Positions 46,601-60,600 of a stretch of DNA of 64,000 bases are shown here, in pieces. Every line of letters begins with the position of its first letter. Position 1 is the first letter of the stretch. The notes under the pieces were generated by a model. The model was given only the letters and a program-made list of their open reading frames with translations, searched no databases and was not told where the DNA came from. This DNA is from Anarhynchus alexandrinus. Lineage: Eukaryota > Chordata > Aves > Charadriiformes > Charadriidae. The stretch spans positions 2,680,842-2,744,841 of the forward strand of contig VUYV01000045.1 of assembly GCA_008711295.1 (NCBI GenBank), read 5' to 3'. The translations under genes were made by a program, and so were the position numbers.

Positions 46601-49600
46601 TGTCATTTTTGTCTCTCCAACATGATACACATACTTAGTCCGGCTTGGTAGCATTTCTATTGGATTGAGAAAAGTCTGACAGCATCTTTGGCTTTCCTAA
46701 TTGAGACTAAGAAACCCAGCATGCCAGGTACTTCTCAGAGCAGAGGTTTTTCACTGCTTCCAGGATTGGACCATGCCAATCTCAGCAGCCTCAAATAGCA
46801 TCTGCAATTGGTATGTAAAAATCTATCATGGAAAGCTGCATGCTGGAGCAATTTGTGTCTCCACGTGCCATATGTTTAAGTGAAAGAGTGTGACAATCAC
46901 AGCGGCACACTGTCCAGAAGTCACAAGCAGTTAACAAAATGCAACATGATTGTTGGCAGGCCTGCTGTTCTGGGTCATGCAGCCAAAGCCGAATTTATAA
47001 AACACGGTAAACAGGATGGGAAGAGAGGAAAGGCAATTGGCATTTGAAACCACGCACCAGTCTGATAGGAATGCTCTGCAACTGCCTCTCGGTTTTGCAT
47101 TTCCATTTCTTTCTTCCTGGCTGGCCCAGACAAGGACTTATCTACCTGCCCTTCCACCAGAGCACAGCTCTTGAAGAGTGAGTCAAGTTTAGGTGGGGGT
47201 ACTCTAAATTTTTACTCAGGAGTCCCCACATCTGGGGGACATCTAGGATGCTATAGTTAGATTTGCATGCCAGAGGTAGCTCACATCTTTCACAGGAGAG
47301 ATAAAAAGGGATTTACAGGAAAGCTGGAGTCCCTTTTCAATAAGGATGACAGGGCTACATTTACACATGGTGGCACATGACAGCACAGCCACACAGCTGC
47401 ATAGTCCCCCCTCCATTCCACACTGAGTTGCCCCTGCAGAAGATAGGGTCTCATCTTCCTGTCCTGGGCAAAAAGTGCATTTGATGGGGCTCTGAACTCT
47501 GCCAAAGAAAGGAGCGGATTGGGTGTTTTACGCAGGGAGGAGGGAGATGTTTGCGCTTAGGCAGCAATTAGACCCTGAAATCCAGAGGCTGACGGTTGCT
47601 GCTCCAGGGCAGCCGACTCTGCTTCCTGCAGCTGGCTGCTTAATACTGCAAAGGTGATGAAACCTGAAGGGAGCCACTGAACAGGTGGTAATTATGACTG
47701 ACACAATGACGGCTTGTGCAGACATGTAACCGTGGAACAAAACACCGCAGTTAGCTAACAAGAGATCGGTATAAGGTTTTTCACTGGCACCGTGTCTCCT
47801 GTCTGACACTTCTGAAATTGGAGGAAAAAAAGCATTGTGAGCTTCAGCATTCAGAGACATAATAGGCCAGACGAGCTGAGGGTGTAACGCCAACATCTGT
47901 CCCTTTCAGGACGATTATAGCAGGTTCTGTTTCCATGTTGATTTCTGCAAAGCTGCTTTTCTTACTTGCAGTTTTTTTCCTTCATAAATGTCTCTTCTGG
48001 GTTGTCTCCCTGTGATATGGTTGACTACACTACACCTCCGTCTCTCTGAAGCACACAATTTTCTGAACAGTTTCAAATAACTATAGGGAGGCATGTGTGT
48101 ATCCAAACCCACCTTATCAAATTATTCTCTTTCCCTTCTTTTATCTGGGGGGACAGAGAGGCTTTCTTGAGTTATTATGCCTTTATACGGAGGGCTAAGG
48201 AAAGGACACTGGGACATCCTGTTCAATCAGCATGTCTTTGGAACTTCTTCAAGTGTTAATCGACAAAAAAATCCTTTTCCCGCCCAGTGAAAATATCTGA
48301 GATAAACCAGAAATCTCCTAGGTTCCTATAATAATAATAATAGTAGCTAGGAAACAGGAGAATAAGGACTCAAATTCATAACTAACTGCATAAACTCTGA
48401 TCTATAGTCCTTCTTTCTTCCACACCTTTTGAAGTGGAACATGGAACTGCCTTGGCAGAAGACCTGCTTTTAATCACGTATGAAACCTGCGACCAAAGTT
48501 CAGAACTGAGGTGGGAATTAGGCAGAGTAGGAACCTGTACCAGACGAGAGCCCTAACAGCACATGTGCTGAAGAGGGCAGAAGGAATTATTTCTATCAAT
48601 CACCTTCATGTGAAAAAGAGACAAAAAGACTCCACTCTGCTGTTGGAAATCTTATGCAGTGGAAGTTTTATCAGAAGTGGTACAATTCCACAAAAGATGT
48701 CCATCTCAATCCATCTACACATTTTAATGAAAAACACTTTTGTCGGAAATTTTCCAACTGTTTGCTGATCCTGCCAACAGTGCATTTGCTTTCCATGGAA
48801 ACTCCATGGAGTACTCTTCCCCGATGTACTTTGCTGGAATTACCCAATTTATACACCTCTTACACCTCCTTTTCATCTTCGGACTTTTTCCCACGTAGAA
48901 AAGTGGAAAGTCTTTGCTTCACCCAGTAGCCATGCCATTCTTTGGAAAGAACCTGCTGATCCCCAAACCCACCAGTCAGAATTTGTTGAGTAAAATCTGT
49001 AAATCTTGCATACTGATTAAACATAGCAGGCACATAAAAATCATCCATTTTACTCATGGCCATTGGAGAATGATCTGATACTTTATCTCTTCCTGTCCCA
49101 CTTGTGAACTTTTTCTACGGTTGCCTAAACAACTAACTCTACAGCTCAGTGATCATACATTTAAATTTGTCCAAAAAGGGCCTGTGATACAACGCTAGTG
49201 TAATGTAACTTATACATAAGTGAATGGAAAATGCTTTATTTTTATGCAACTACAGGCTACTGTTCAATCACCAGTGCTTTTGTCTATATGATTTCATTCA
49301 GAAGATGTACATATGTTCCAGATTTGGGGCTAATAACTATAGGGATATACTGTTTAAAGAAAAAATGTAATCCAATTTATATTTTCTCAGTTATTTCACT
49401 GTGTTGAAACAACATGATTCATCCACCTTTGGCTGTGAGGCCAGAGAGTGGCCTGTGGAAAGCAGTTGCTGTATAAATAAACATATAGAATTGTGTTTGT
49501 GTCCCTCTGTGGCACATGTTGGCATTGGTTATTAGTCATTTATTTCTCCTGCTGTGCAAAACATTGAACACTGAGAATTTACTAAAAGCAGGATTTCCTT

Positions 49601-49702
49601 TTCTGGATTTTAATAGAGAAAAAGTAGCAAGCGTGCCTTTACGCCTGCTTTCTAAACTCTACTTTGGATTCAGTTCTTACCTAGATCTTGTTTAAATGTA
49701 TT
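43669..49702. other. Non-coding, nothing recognised over 6 kb
   Basis: Unique sequence with short open frames. A balanced-composition, repeat-free stretch at about 47540-47900 looks like the kind of DNA that is often conserved, but no motif stands out. I see no exon or named repeat. Confidence 0.4.
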
Positions 49703-49785
49703 AGGCTGCTGCTCCATCTAGTCTAGCATGCTGTCTTGGGCAGTGGCCAGTGCTTTCAAGAGGAGCTTTACATGCCTGCGGGAGA
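49703..49785 (+). mobile_element. Ancient amniote LINE-like fragment
   Basis: The block CTCCATCTAGTCTAGCATGC, followed by TGTCTTGGGCAGTGGCCAGTG and a GCTTTCAAGAGGAG stretch, resembles a widely dispersed old amniote repeat (CR1/L3 type) with the core CCATCTAGTCCAGTATCCTG...GACAGTGGCCAG. The identification is from memory and the boundaries are approximate. Confidence 0.5.
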
Positions 49786-50227
49786 AAAGGGTGGCAGGAA
49801 ATTAGCAAGGTGTATGATCAGGAAGAGGAAGGGACACAGAGCTAAAGTTATTTCCTCTCACTCACAGCTCTCCTTACATCACCTGGAGCAAGCAATATAA
49901 TAGCAGGTGAATGTAATGTACAGTCATGTCACACAGACCACTGGAAATGCAATGCCATGAGGGAGATGTTGGAATATGTCTGCATAATATTATCAGAAAT
50001 ACGGAGTAAGCCTGCACATCTGAAAAGGCAGCAAAATCTGCTGTTCTAGATTGTCCTCCAAGGTAAAAAAAGACCACCGTGCTTCCGAGGAACAAGGAAT
50101 TGTGATATAGGAGCTGTAGATCTCGTTCAGAGAAGCTAGGTCTGCTGCCTGCTTCCTATCAACTGTTGCTGAAATGGCTGGAGCATCAATACTCACTGTC
50201 ACGCCACAGGACAAATAACAAGAGATT
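49786..50227. other. Non-coding, nothing recognised
   Basis: Unique sequence with overlapping open frames of about 70 codons on the minus strand; no domain or repeat is seen. Confidence 0.4.
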
Positions 50228-50306
50228 TATAGAATAATTGAGGTGTGAAGGGACCTCCAGAAGTCTGTGGCCCAGCTTTCTGCTCAAAGCAGGGCCAACT
50301 TCAAAG
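50228..50306 (-). mobile_element. Diverged CR1 tail fragment
   Basis: On the plus strand, TATAGAATAATTGAGGTGTG, then AAGGGACCTCCAGAAGTC and GCTCAAAGCAGGGCCAAC correspond in order to the reverse complement of a CR1 3' tail. It is more diverged than the copy at 40.3 kb, so older. Confidence 0.8.
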
Positions 50307-50630
50307 GACAGAGATAATATTAAAAATTAGGCAATCAGTTGTGTCCTGTCTTATCCAATGAACGCAGAATCAGAAATCAGCCTCACCACGCTTGGGGAGA
50401 GCTAAGAGGGTCAATGTGGAGCACCTTGAGGACCACAGGTCCACGGTGATAGATGTTACACAGGTTGATAGACATCGCAGACTGGACATAGATGTAAGAA
50501 ACAACTTCATGAGCTTGAATGTCACTCACAGTGGCATCGCATCTCCAAATGGGAAAGACAGGAAACATGGCTGTCACAGGAGCTGAACAGAAAACATCAT
50601 GCGCAGTGCACCATTAATAACAAAGGTGGA

Positions 50631-50662
50631 TTTTCTTTTTCTTTTTCTTTTTCTTTTTTTCC
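50631..50662 (+). repeat. (TTTTTC)n pyrimidine microsatellite
   Basis: About five T4-7/C units in a pure pyrimidine strand; length-variable in most genomes. Confidence 0.85.
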
Positions 50663-52531
50663 TGTACGTTGGATGGATTTTTATGACATTATCAAATTCT
50701 TCACTATAATCATGGGGTCTTGAATTTCTCTTTCCCTCTCTTTTAATAAATATAAAATGAGATTGTTACATAATCCTAAAATTCCAGAGTAAGGGGGTTT
50801 TATATGTATAAACTGCATATATAATGTATCAGAGCTCACAAATTAATCACCAGAAGTTAGTGACATCTGAAAGTGGGCAGGGAATCCTAACAGGCCCCCA
50901 AGAGAGTGTCTAAGGAGACACTTTGGCAGAAAACTGTGCTGACTTTCTATAAAAAGAGTGCAGTGTAGTTAATTTTAACCACATATTATGCCTAATTAAC
51001 TCATTATGCAAATATGTACATAATAAGTCACTATCATCCAAGGGCCCAAGAACCCAACAACCATGTTCTGAAAGGTCACATCCTAAACCTTTAATGCAGA
51101 GAGTGAAAGAAAGGAAAAAAGAGTCAGGAGAATGAAAAAAGCTCAAATAAAAGGCTTTACTGCTGGAAAGAACAACAGCGGGAGCTTTTCAAAACATAAC
51201 CACTTACCTTTTTAAAGGAAATAAATATGTAATCTGTTCTGACTCTTCAGCTGTGCTTGTTCTGTCTCTTTTTCCCACGCCTACTCATATCCCTTCATTT
51301 GTCTCCTCTAGTCCTCTCTTTCAATGTTTTCAGCATGCTTTTTTGTTCCCCTTTCTCACTGGGCCAGCTGAAGCCCCGAAGACCTTGAAAGAAGGATGAC
51401 AGAGCTGTAGACCAAAGAGGGATCAGAGAGTTGCAGAAGGCAGAGGTGGGCTGCCAGCACATGGGGTGCTTCCATCAGGATGGAGGTGGGGAGAGCTTGT
51501 TTGGGGTTTCTACCTGCTAAAAAATTATTAAAAAGCAAGGCCTTATTGGAAGAAGTAAAAATAAAGCATTCTGACTTCTACTGCATTCATCCTAGCAAGA
51601 AAAGCACTAGACTGAAAGAATTGATCACAATAATACCAGATTGGTGCAAGGAATGCACTGTAAAATCGTATCCAGCAAACACAGGTTATTTTCCTAAATG
51701 TGCATGCAAGCACATCTCCCACACACCCTTAAGAAGGAGACTCTCACCTTTTTTTCACGAATATAGGCCACTGTGACCCATAATTCATATCCTTGGAGGC
51801 AGACTACCAGCTAACAACATCCAACCCTTTCTGCTTCTCTTTTCTTCTTCATGCTTTGAGGAACGAGGACCAGGGTAGTCATCCTGGATGTGTCACAACC
51901 ATGTATTCGTAAGTGGGCACGTAACCCTGCCACCAGCCTCAGTGAGCAGCCCTTCAAGTCCTTTGTCCCACAGTCCCCCACAGCTTTGGCACTGTTGAGT
52001 AAGAGTGTTTTCTGTGCAATATTTCCAGTTACCTTCCAGATTTTGCCCCAAACCTCTCAAGCCTATAATATATGTTGAGTATCCTACTTACTCTGCAGTC
52101 TTACCAGAATAATGGCAATAATGTTTTATCTGTCCAATGAAACTTGTCTGGCATCATATACCATCCAAACAAGATTTTGAATTGTATTTCCGTTGGAGAT
52201 GATACCATCACACTTTTGACCTACTTACAGATACAGGCCCAAGTCTTATCTGCCAGATCCATCTGCGATTCCCGCTCCTGTTTCTCTGTATATTTATGTT
52301 CATGTGCTCCCTCTGCATTCCTCAGAGCACAATAAATCCCGCCTGCCAACCCCTTCGTCACCTCTGCCTCAAAAAGGATTGCTTCAAGGTCAAGCAGTTC
52401 CCTTGTAATGTACAGTTTAACCTGATTTGTGGAGGCAAAGCTTTGAAATTTTTAAAATAAGGCTAAGGTAAAGTAAAGCTTGCAAATGAAACTCTGACGG
52501 TAAGCTGGAGTATTTCCCCCTCCAAAGAGTT

Positions 52532-52545
52532 CGAGCAGAGGGCAC
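52532..52545 (+). promoter_or_regulatory. Weak CTCF-like site
   Basis: CGAGCAGAGGGCAC matches 13 of 14 positions of CCASYAGRKGGCRS on the plus strand. The mismatch is at the second C, a normally strong position, so it is a poorer candidate than 6819 or 28521. Confidence 0.25.
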
Positions 52546-52845
52546 TGTGCCATCTGAAGCCATAAGAGCTGGAATTATGTTATTTATTACTCTACACATA
52601 AGATATGCCTCAAGTAGAAAAGAAAACAAATGCTGACAACAGAAAGCGATCTAACCCCCATCCACGTAAATCAGTAAGAGAGAGGCAGAGGGACAAATTC
52701 TCTCCCAGTCTGTCTGCAAATTCACACCAGTGAAAACCAGCATTAGTCCACACAGTTTCAGAAACCTTCATTGAAGAAACTAAAGGACAAATGTAGGGTG
52801 GAAGCCTTAAAAGTATCAAGAGGTGACAAATAATTGCAGGGTATA

Positions 52846-53524
52846 AAAATCATAGAATCATTACGGCTGGAAAAGACCTTTAAGATCATCAAGTCCAGCC
52901 ATTATCTAGCTCTACCGGGCCCACTTCTAAACCATGTCCCTGAGCCCCGCATCTAGATGACTTTTAAATACATCCAACCACTTCCCTGGGCAGCCTGTTC
53001 CAGTCTGTGATAACCCTTTTGGTGTAGAAGTTTTTCCTAATGTCTAACCTAAACCTCCCCTGGTGCAACTCGATGCCATTTCCTCCTGTCCCATCATTTG
53101 TAACTTGTGAGAAGAGACCAATGACCACCTCTCTACAACGTCCTTTCAGGTAGTTGTAGAGAGTGATAAGGTCTCCCCTCAGCCTCCTTTTCTTCAGACT
53201 AAACAACCCCAAGTCCCTCAACCGCTCCTCATAAGACTTATTCTCAAGACCCCTCACCATCTTCGTTGCCCTTCTCTGGACCCTCTCCAGCACCTCAATG
53301 TCCTTCTTATACTGTGGCACCCAAAACTGAACACAGTACTCAAGGTGCAGCCTCACCAGTGCCAAGTACAGTGGGACAATCACTTCTCTAGCCCTGCTGG
53401 CTACACTATTCCTGATGCAGGCCAGGATGCCATTGGCCTTCTTGGCCACCTGGGCACACTGCTGGCTCATGTTCAGCTGGCTGTCAGTCAACACCCCCAG
53501 GTATTGACTGATTTTACCTCCTGG
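52846..53524 (-). mobile_element. 5'-truncated CR1 LINE (CR1-F-like), minus strand
   Basis: A roughly 680-bp CR1 copy inserted in the minus orientation. The 3' end lies at the left (plus-strand AATCATAGAATCATTACGGC) and the 5' truncation at the right. The reading at the 5' end ([20 protein letters not shown]) joins the ORF fragment at 52964-53494. The 3' untranslated tail closely resembles the fragment at 24.9 kb. A likely target duplication is AAAATC at 52846-52851 and 53526-53531, where left-hand TAAAAATC compares with right-hand TAAAATC. The missing 5' part and a terminal frame break make it inactive. Confidence 0.95.
52964..53494 (-). pseudogene. CR1 ORF2 C-terminal fragment
   Basis: A 176-codon frame encodes the region downstream of the CR1 reverse transcriptase catalytic box. 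Blocks seen are [20 protein letters not shown] (about residues 6-25), [16 protein letters not shown] (about 46-61), [16 protein letters not shown] (about 68-83), [20 protein letters not shown] (about 92-111) and WNRLPREVV (about 165-173). The frame starts at a GTG inside the element and the true family frame is open further upstream, so the start is an artefact. The C-terminal end is cut by a stop (GCI-stop) where related copies continue. It is homologous to the fragment at 26820-27449 but from a different subfamily, and lies on the opposite strand. Confidence 0.9.
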
Positions 53525-54613
53525 TAAAATCTTCTATAACATTTTGCCAGTTTTCGCCTGGATTTGGCTGCCACATAAGTGCTGCTCCACTGGTGAGTTG
53601 CTGGCTACTCTTGCGAGACAGCAGCAATGAAAATCCCAGACACAATATTAATATGAGGATTTAAGATGTGGAGTTAAAACACAAATGCAAACACATAGGT
53701 GCCCTACGCATATTGACCTTATGTACCTTCGTTGCTAAGAGTGGATGCTTTATGATTAAATAACAGCGTGGTAAACATGTTGAAGCGATGTAGCCCCTAT
53801 CATAAAAAGCTAATAATATGTAACGCTACACCATAGGTTAGCAGGATTTCAACAGCTACAAATGTAAAAAAAATCAAATTTTTAAAATTGATACAAACCC
53901 CAAATATTCAAAAACCTTTGCCCAGATCCCCTGAAGTCATGGGAATAGCTTAAAAATCATGTCTTTAAAAAAGATTTTTTTTATTCTGCTTACAGTCCTT
54001 TTGAACACTAAGAGAATCTCATTTTCAGCTTTCTTCTGTACAATGAAAACCTTTTTTCTTTTTTTTTAATAAATGCTGCAGTTTCCATGTACGCACCTGA
54101 CTCCAGGAGTCAAACTTTAAAAAACAAATACATTTCCAAAGATCATGAGAAAGGGCATCAGAACACATAAGGACTAAGTGGAAAAGACCTCTTGAAAAGG
54201 CTGAGATTCCAGCAAGTTCCACTTAGCATTAGCTAAATGGATTAAAAACTGTCAGTCAACTAAAGATCTAGGAACAGATGCCCATACTGTATATTTTTTT
54301 TTATTTTAATGAATAGTTCCAATGATAAATAACAGATTTCCCTATTTATAGAAAACTGGTGTTACAAGAATATCAGATTGTGCTATTACACCCCCACATG
54401 CATACCAGTTTTCTATATGGAAATTTGATAATTACAAGAATTGTTGCTTTTAGAGATTTGGAAACAACAAAAAGAAATGGATTTTTGTTGTTGCTGAAAA
54501 GCAAAAAAAACCCTACCTATCTATTTGATTTTTTTTTTTTTAATTAATCTGGAACGTGAGGATATTTGTTTAACCAGAGGCAGAATTTAAAGGCTAAGGA
54601 GAGACCTTGAGAG

Positions 54614-54644
<31 letters not shown>

Positions 54645-57600
54645 CATGCAAAGACTGCACTAAACTCTTTTTTCTTTGATGCTTCTAATTTCTTCCTTGC
54701 AAGGAAAAAAAGCATCAGAAAGTTTGAAGAAGTAAAAAAGAGACAAATCAAATATCCTTGTAATTTTCAAATTTTCAGGTTTGCTAGCCTTCCTCACACA
54801 TTTCACAAAATGTGTCACGGTATTTACTGATATGATAAAAAAGCACCTAAAAACTAACATTGCACTGTGTTAGGAAAACTGCCCAAAAGAGCTAGTATCG
54901 AAATATCATGTAAAATTCATGTGCTAAGAAAAATTCCATTCAGACTGAGTCACAGAGCCTCATGCTGTATTTGTAAAATTCTCAAACATGATATGAGAGC
55001 ATTATTGCCTTCAGGCTTGTTATTTCATCCCCTGGACACACACAGAAGCATATCATCCTTTCATAGGATTGATCAGCAAATATCCTCCAGAGCAGTTAGA
55101 TAAGAAGGCATTCCCTTCTGCTAGCTGTAGGTTTTTGCTGTGTTGCATTTATTACTGTGGTGTGAAAATCTCCCACTGAGTGCAATACCTTTAAACACTT
55201 CTCTGGGTTTTTTTTGTTGTTGTGAGGCGCTTTGCCAAGTGGTGTGTTGTGTTATTTACCTTGGAAAAGGATTGTTGCAGCATAATTTATTTTGGTCTGG
55301 GCAGAAATTAGCTATGGAAGAAGTTCTGAGACCTGCTTTCTCATTACCAGCAGGTCTTCCATCTGCTTAATTAGAAGTGCAAATATTTGGAAATCTGAAA
55401 TTCTGCAGCAACGTCTCAGATAGCGTTTCTTTGTTGCAAGATCTGAAAAGTGATCACTGATAATTGTTGATTGTGCTCTGTGTGACTGTAATTACATGGC
55501 ATTGATCTGATGTTCAGACACCACAGTGATGAGCTTAATATAAGAACCTAAATGGACTAGATACAATTAGACCAATAATCACCGAGAAGAGCTAGTTTAA
55601 AAGGGCAGAGGAAAATCACAAACAAATGTGAATGACTAAAAGGAAAAAAAAAACCAAAACCAACCAAAATCTGCTGAATATTTTATCCAGCAAAGTCTAT
55701 TCAGTCATTTTAGCTGCTGATCAAATACCAAACACTCACCTCTTTTTGTGATCAAAAAAAAAAGGCTATTTAATTCCTTGCCTGCCTGGAAAAATAAAGG
55801 GAAGGCAGCAAACCTGCTCTCAACTAAGCAGGTAAAGCATCAGGCTGTACGCAGGCATGGGCAGCTGGCCAAGTACCTCAAGGATTGTCCCTAAGTACCA
55901 AGGGACGATCCAATCAACCGGGTGGGGAGGTGAGAAAGCAGGAGACGAAAGTGAGAAGGGAGAATTCATTTCCACAAGAATGTCTGCTTGGCACTGGATA
56001 AAGTACTTTCACATTAGCATTTAGCACACCAGCCACACAGCTGTAAAAGGGTAGAAACCTGAGAAGGAGATGAGATAAAAGGGGAATATTGCTTCTTAAG
56101 TGGGCTGTGAACTTTCTTGCTCTAATTGATCTCTTACCATCCTACGCAGAGGAAAGCAACTGGCACATTCTGCAGACGGATCGTTAATCGCGCGTACACA
56201 GGAAAACCTTTCTACCCCTCCCAGAGAAACTGCCGAAAATTGGGTTTGCCCGCAGGCCAGCACGGACACAACTGTTCTTGTTTTTAGGGGAAGGGGACAT
56301 GAGCGCCGATGGCGCAGTGACAAAATGGCCACCTGGTATGTGGGCTAGCCATGTGGCTAGTGCCTCTGCTACAGCGTCTTCTCCTCATATTGTACCATAA
56401 GGAAAGGAACAACTTTAGTCTAGTTGACAAGGAGGAAAACCTTTTTATTCAAATGCTTTCTCCAGGATCATCAGACCAGCGTCCAAGTCAAACTAGTATC
56501 TGGTCCCCAAGTGTCTCAGAAGCCTCCCCAAACAATTAGTCATGGTAAGGGTAAAGGGTCAATGAGGGAGACCAGAGTAACCAGGGATGGTGTGGCTGTG
56601 GCTGAAAAGGCTGAAGGGCTTTGGGAAGACACAGGCTGGGGAAAGGGAGGTTACACTTCTGTCAGAGCAGATGAAATGACTGGAAAAATAAATAATCTTT
56701 CAGGCAGGAGGCTTTTTGGGTCATTCTCGTGAAAGGTTAAAAGAGCATTTTTCCCCCTGGGTTGGCAGAACATTAAGAAACAACATGGTCAGGAATTTGG
56801 ACTTGGTGCCAAAAATGCTGATTCAGCTCTTTTCTGGAAAGCTGCCCCACTGAAGATGGACCCAAACCTTCACAGAGATCTGTGGAGGCAGATGGGGACC
56901 AGGGAAGGCAGCATCCCTCCAGTCACCTCACCAAAGTGTGCTCTGTGAAGCTTTTTTGACAAATCAAAAGCATACCAACTTTCTACAATTTAAATTCACA
57001 AACAACTTAAAAGAATTGTTCAGTAAATAATTTCACATAACAAGTGAATTTGAGAAAACAGCAATCTGTTTTAGAATAATTTGTGAAGAGATAAGAGGAA
57101 AAATTTGTTGAATAAATTATCCATTATAAATTATTCTCCCACCTGCATTTCCAACCATCCTGCTTCAGTTTCTGCTGTTGCTTTTTCCCTGTTCTAAAGC
57201 ACAGGGAATATTCAACTTTCATGTGCTCAGCAGTAGGCAGAATACAAAACTGTATAAATAATACAAACTCAGCTCATATTTTGTTCGGTGCTCAGTGGCT
57301 TTTTACTTCTCCTTCCGACGTTTTTCTACCTTGCATCTTTTTTTTTATTTTTGGCAGGTTGAAATTCATGACCTCTGCCTCCACACATGTGTTGTATAGC
57401 AAGGAAAAGAATTATAATAAAGAACAAGAATTAAAAGATATCCTAACACTGGCATCATGCAGCACTTCTCATTTGTAGAATTTCAGTGGTTTGCAAAGGC
57501 AGATGCGTTTCATTATGCCAGACTTCACAGATGGAGAATCTAAGGCGTTGCATATATGCATGTAACAGAATCTTCCACTCGCTTCAAATCTACCTAAGTT

Positions 57601-60600
57601 TTGCCCAAAGAGGTTAACAGTGCTTCCCGGAGTGAGAAAGGTGACAGCTACGCCGTTGTGCAGAGCTCTGGGCAGAGGCAGCCAGGCTAGCTCTGAACAG
57701 GAAGCACCAGAGCCATGTCAACCTGCTACTGCACCTGCGCTCGTTAGAAGCACCGCTAATTAGCTTGACACAGCAACATGCTGCCATACCTATATTGCTT
57801 CCAGGACCCAATTAGTATCTCTGCGAGGTACAGCACTAGACGATGTAGACACGCAGCCTGTTCAGAGCTGCTCTGATACCGCCAGCCAAGGTCAGCATTC
57901 ATGGCCAGATATGCCCAAGATAGGCCACTGGTAAGGCCACGTAGATCCTAAACCTCCCAACGTTTGCTCTTGTGTTCAACTCGCTGGATTATGAAGCTTT
58001 TTCCCCACCCCAAAGGCAGGATACAGCAAATACAAAAGCACTTTTTTTTTTTAAAACTCAAACAATAATCATATTCTCTGCAAATACACCCCACAAGGCA
58101 ATGTGTTTGCTGTGGACGGGTTTACACACTTCACTTCAGTCACTTAATTTATCCGAAGTGTACCTTAGTAATCTGCAGTGAGCTGATACCAAGACGTGTC
58201 AGCTGAAGCCAGAAAGCATAAAATCCCCTTCTCCTGCCACCTTTTCGTTGTGCAATGAAACAACAGGTTTCTACATCTGCCTGGGGGAAAGGATTCTGCA
58301 AGATGTACCTGCGTGAATAATACTGATTTGCTCTCTGATAAGAAATGTTGCACCAGCATTATCTGAAGAGCCAAGTTTGGGATGAGGCCATGGGAGTTCA
58401 CCGAGTATGAACTGGAAATGCTCTTGGGATTTTATCGATGGGGTTTGCCTGCCTTTACCTGTTGCTTTTTGTCCCTATAACACTCTCATGACCAGTACCG
58501 GTCCCAGTCTTTACAAGAACATGGACTACGGTGACTCTGACTTCTTTAGGGGTAAAGTCGGTAATTCTCCCAGTTGCAGATCCCTGACACTGGCTTTTGT
58601 TCCAGGGCAGGCACTCCACACAGACTCCAGGGACCACTAAAGCCACTTTGTAGAAGTGAAATTCACCAGGGCAAAGTCATGGAAACCCATTTGCTCTTTT
58701 TTTTCTGGCTGGTACCCAGACAAATGTGAGGGTCAGCATTTGATTTCCCAAACTGCTGGTCTTCATCACAGACTAGAAGGAACTGGTGGAACAACCCAAG
58801 GCTCACACTGGACAGGGCTGGCTGGGGGCTCTGTTGCACCCCAAATGACAGTGGGGATTTCAGCCTCAGTGTCCCACGTGGTCTGCTTTCCCCTTCAGCT
58901 GGGAAGCTCCAGGGAGGAGAGGGCCCTGTGCTACCCATGTGATGGAGTCCTCGTGCAAGACCAGTTCTTTAACTGCTCAGGAGCTGTGGTTTTTCCCCGC
59001 CTCTCTTCATTACCTCTCCATTTAAGCTTTCAGGGCCAGCTGGTGTTCTGGGTGGCTGTTATCTAAGGAACTATGTACATAATATTTAATTACAAATATA
59101 TCTATCAGAGTCTCAGGTATGTTTTCTCCTCTTTAAATTGTCTTTATGGGAGAAACCTGGCCTCAAAAGAGAGCTCAATGCTCGGTCAGTGTTCCAGTCT
59201 TGCCAGTGTTCATATTCAAATAAATGAAATCAGTGGGGAAATGCACACGTGGAACTAAGCACATCTGCAATGTGGGCTGGATCAGGCCGCTCCAGGGCTG
59301 AGAGATCATTTCCATTTTCTCATGGCAAACATGGAATCTTACACACCATTTCTGAGTGAGCCGTAAAAGGGAAACAAATTTTCAAGTAATTAGATTTAAA
59401 ATGCACTTCTCTATCATTTTCAGGCTAAAAATTACAAGGGAACTCACACCAATATTGTGTTGTCAATTTGGCTTCTTAACATGTGCTTTTACTATTTACA
59501 AAAGCCTTTTCTGTTCACCTTTTAGAAATCTTCTCTTGATTCCATTTCCTTTTCTAATTACAACCCCGTTTCCTTAGCAAGTCCTTGAAAAAGCTTCCCC
59601 CATGCCTCTAATCATCTCTCCAGTTATAATCTTCAAAATTGTGTTCCATTCAGTTTTCAATTTGGCAGTGCCCAAAGACAGATCTCCATGTGGTTAACAA
59701 CCTTTTATTTCCTGCCAGTTAGGGCTGAGGTTTTGGCTTCTTCTCTTTTTGGGCTTCAGTGATGTACTTGATGCTGTTTAATACATCTTTCTTCAGCAAA
59801 CTTTTGTTATGCAGGTGTTTGCTTTATTGTGGACTCCTGAGTTTTCATTTTTTTGCTGGGTGCAAATTTATCCATTGTAGAATCCTACAATCCAGCCTTT
59901 CCTCTTTGTTTCCTTCGTATTTCTTCAACGTATGATCTGAAGCACAAAGAATATTTTATTTCAGCCTTGATCCAAATACAAGAAAATACTTTTCAGGATT
60001 AAAATTCCTGCTGAAAATCACGGTAGCAGCACTAAAATTAACTGAGCTATACTAACGTAGATCTGCAAAGGGCTCTGGTCCCTGTTAATATCATACGGAG
60101 ACACTCAGCTTCCTGCTGCATTTAAAAGGAAAGTTCCTGTCCAGCCACCCCTAGGATGTCATGGGATCGGTGCCAGGGCTATCTGCTCAACTGTTCTCCT
60201 TGGTGGACCTCTGTCTTCAAGCACAGGAGCAGAACCAGGAGCCTATGGCAGATCTCTGCCTTCCCCATGGCAGCAGGGTACCTACCACGTAGGTGTGACA
60301 CACAAAGCATCATGACTAGTGAGGCCTTCTACAGAGCTTGTCTGTAGCTTTAGAGAGAAGTATCGGGCCATAATGGAAACAGGAAGGGGCAGAGCTTTTT
60401 GCAAATATCTAGGAACAGAATATCTCCCTTTCTCCCACTGCATCAAATTGTAATTTTCAGTGATGTTTCTTTGCCCAGCCAGTTTCTAAGAATGTTATGT
60501 CAGTTTCAGAGAAATTAAAAAAAAGAAAAAGAATGATGGACAGAAAATTAATTGTCTCCTTTCTCTGGTCACTTGGAAGAAAATGCAAAGAGGATTTTTT

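Larger units (their letters stand above)
50307..52845. other. Non-coding with simple repeat and motif-level sites
   Basis: Unique sequence with a (TTTTTC)n tract at 50631-50662, an SF-1/ERR-type TCAAGGTCA at 52384-52392 and a CTCF-like match at 52532-52545. No coding exon is supported. Confidence 0.45.

Noticed and set aside
53510..53531. A perfect palindrome with 9-bp arms (GATTTTACC / GGTAAAATC) and a 4-bp loop at the right edge of the CR1 copy
   Set aside because: It is explained by the junction: the left arm is CR1 internal sequence (the GGKIS codons read in reverse), and the right arm ends in the TAAAATC that appears to be the target-site duplication. It is a coincidence of insertion rather than a functional hairpin.
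54540..54642. A29 run considered as the tail of a processed pseudogene or SINE
   Set aside because: No gene-like or SINE-like sequence lies upstream and no flanking duplication is visible. Nearby T-runs show the area is simply homopolymer-rich.
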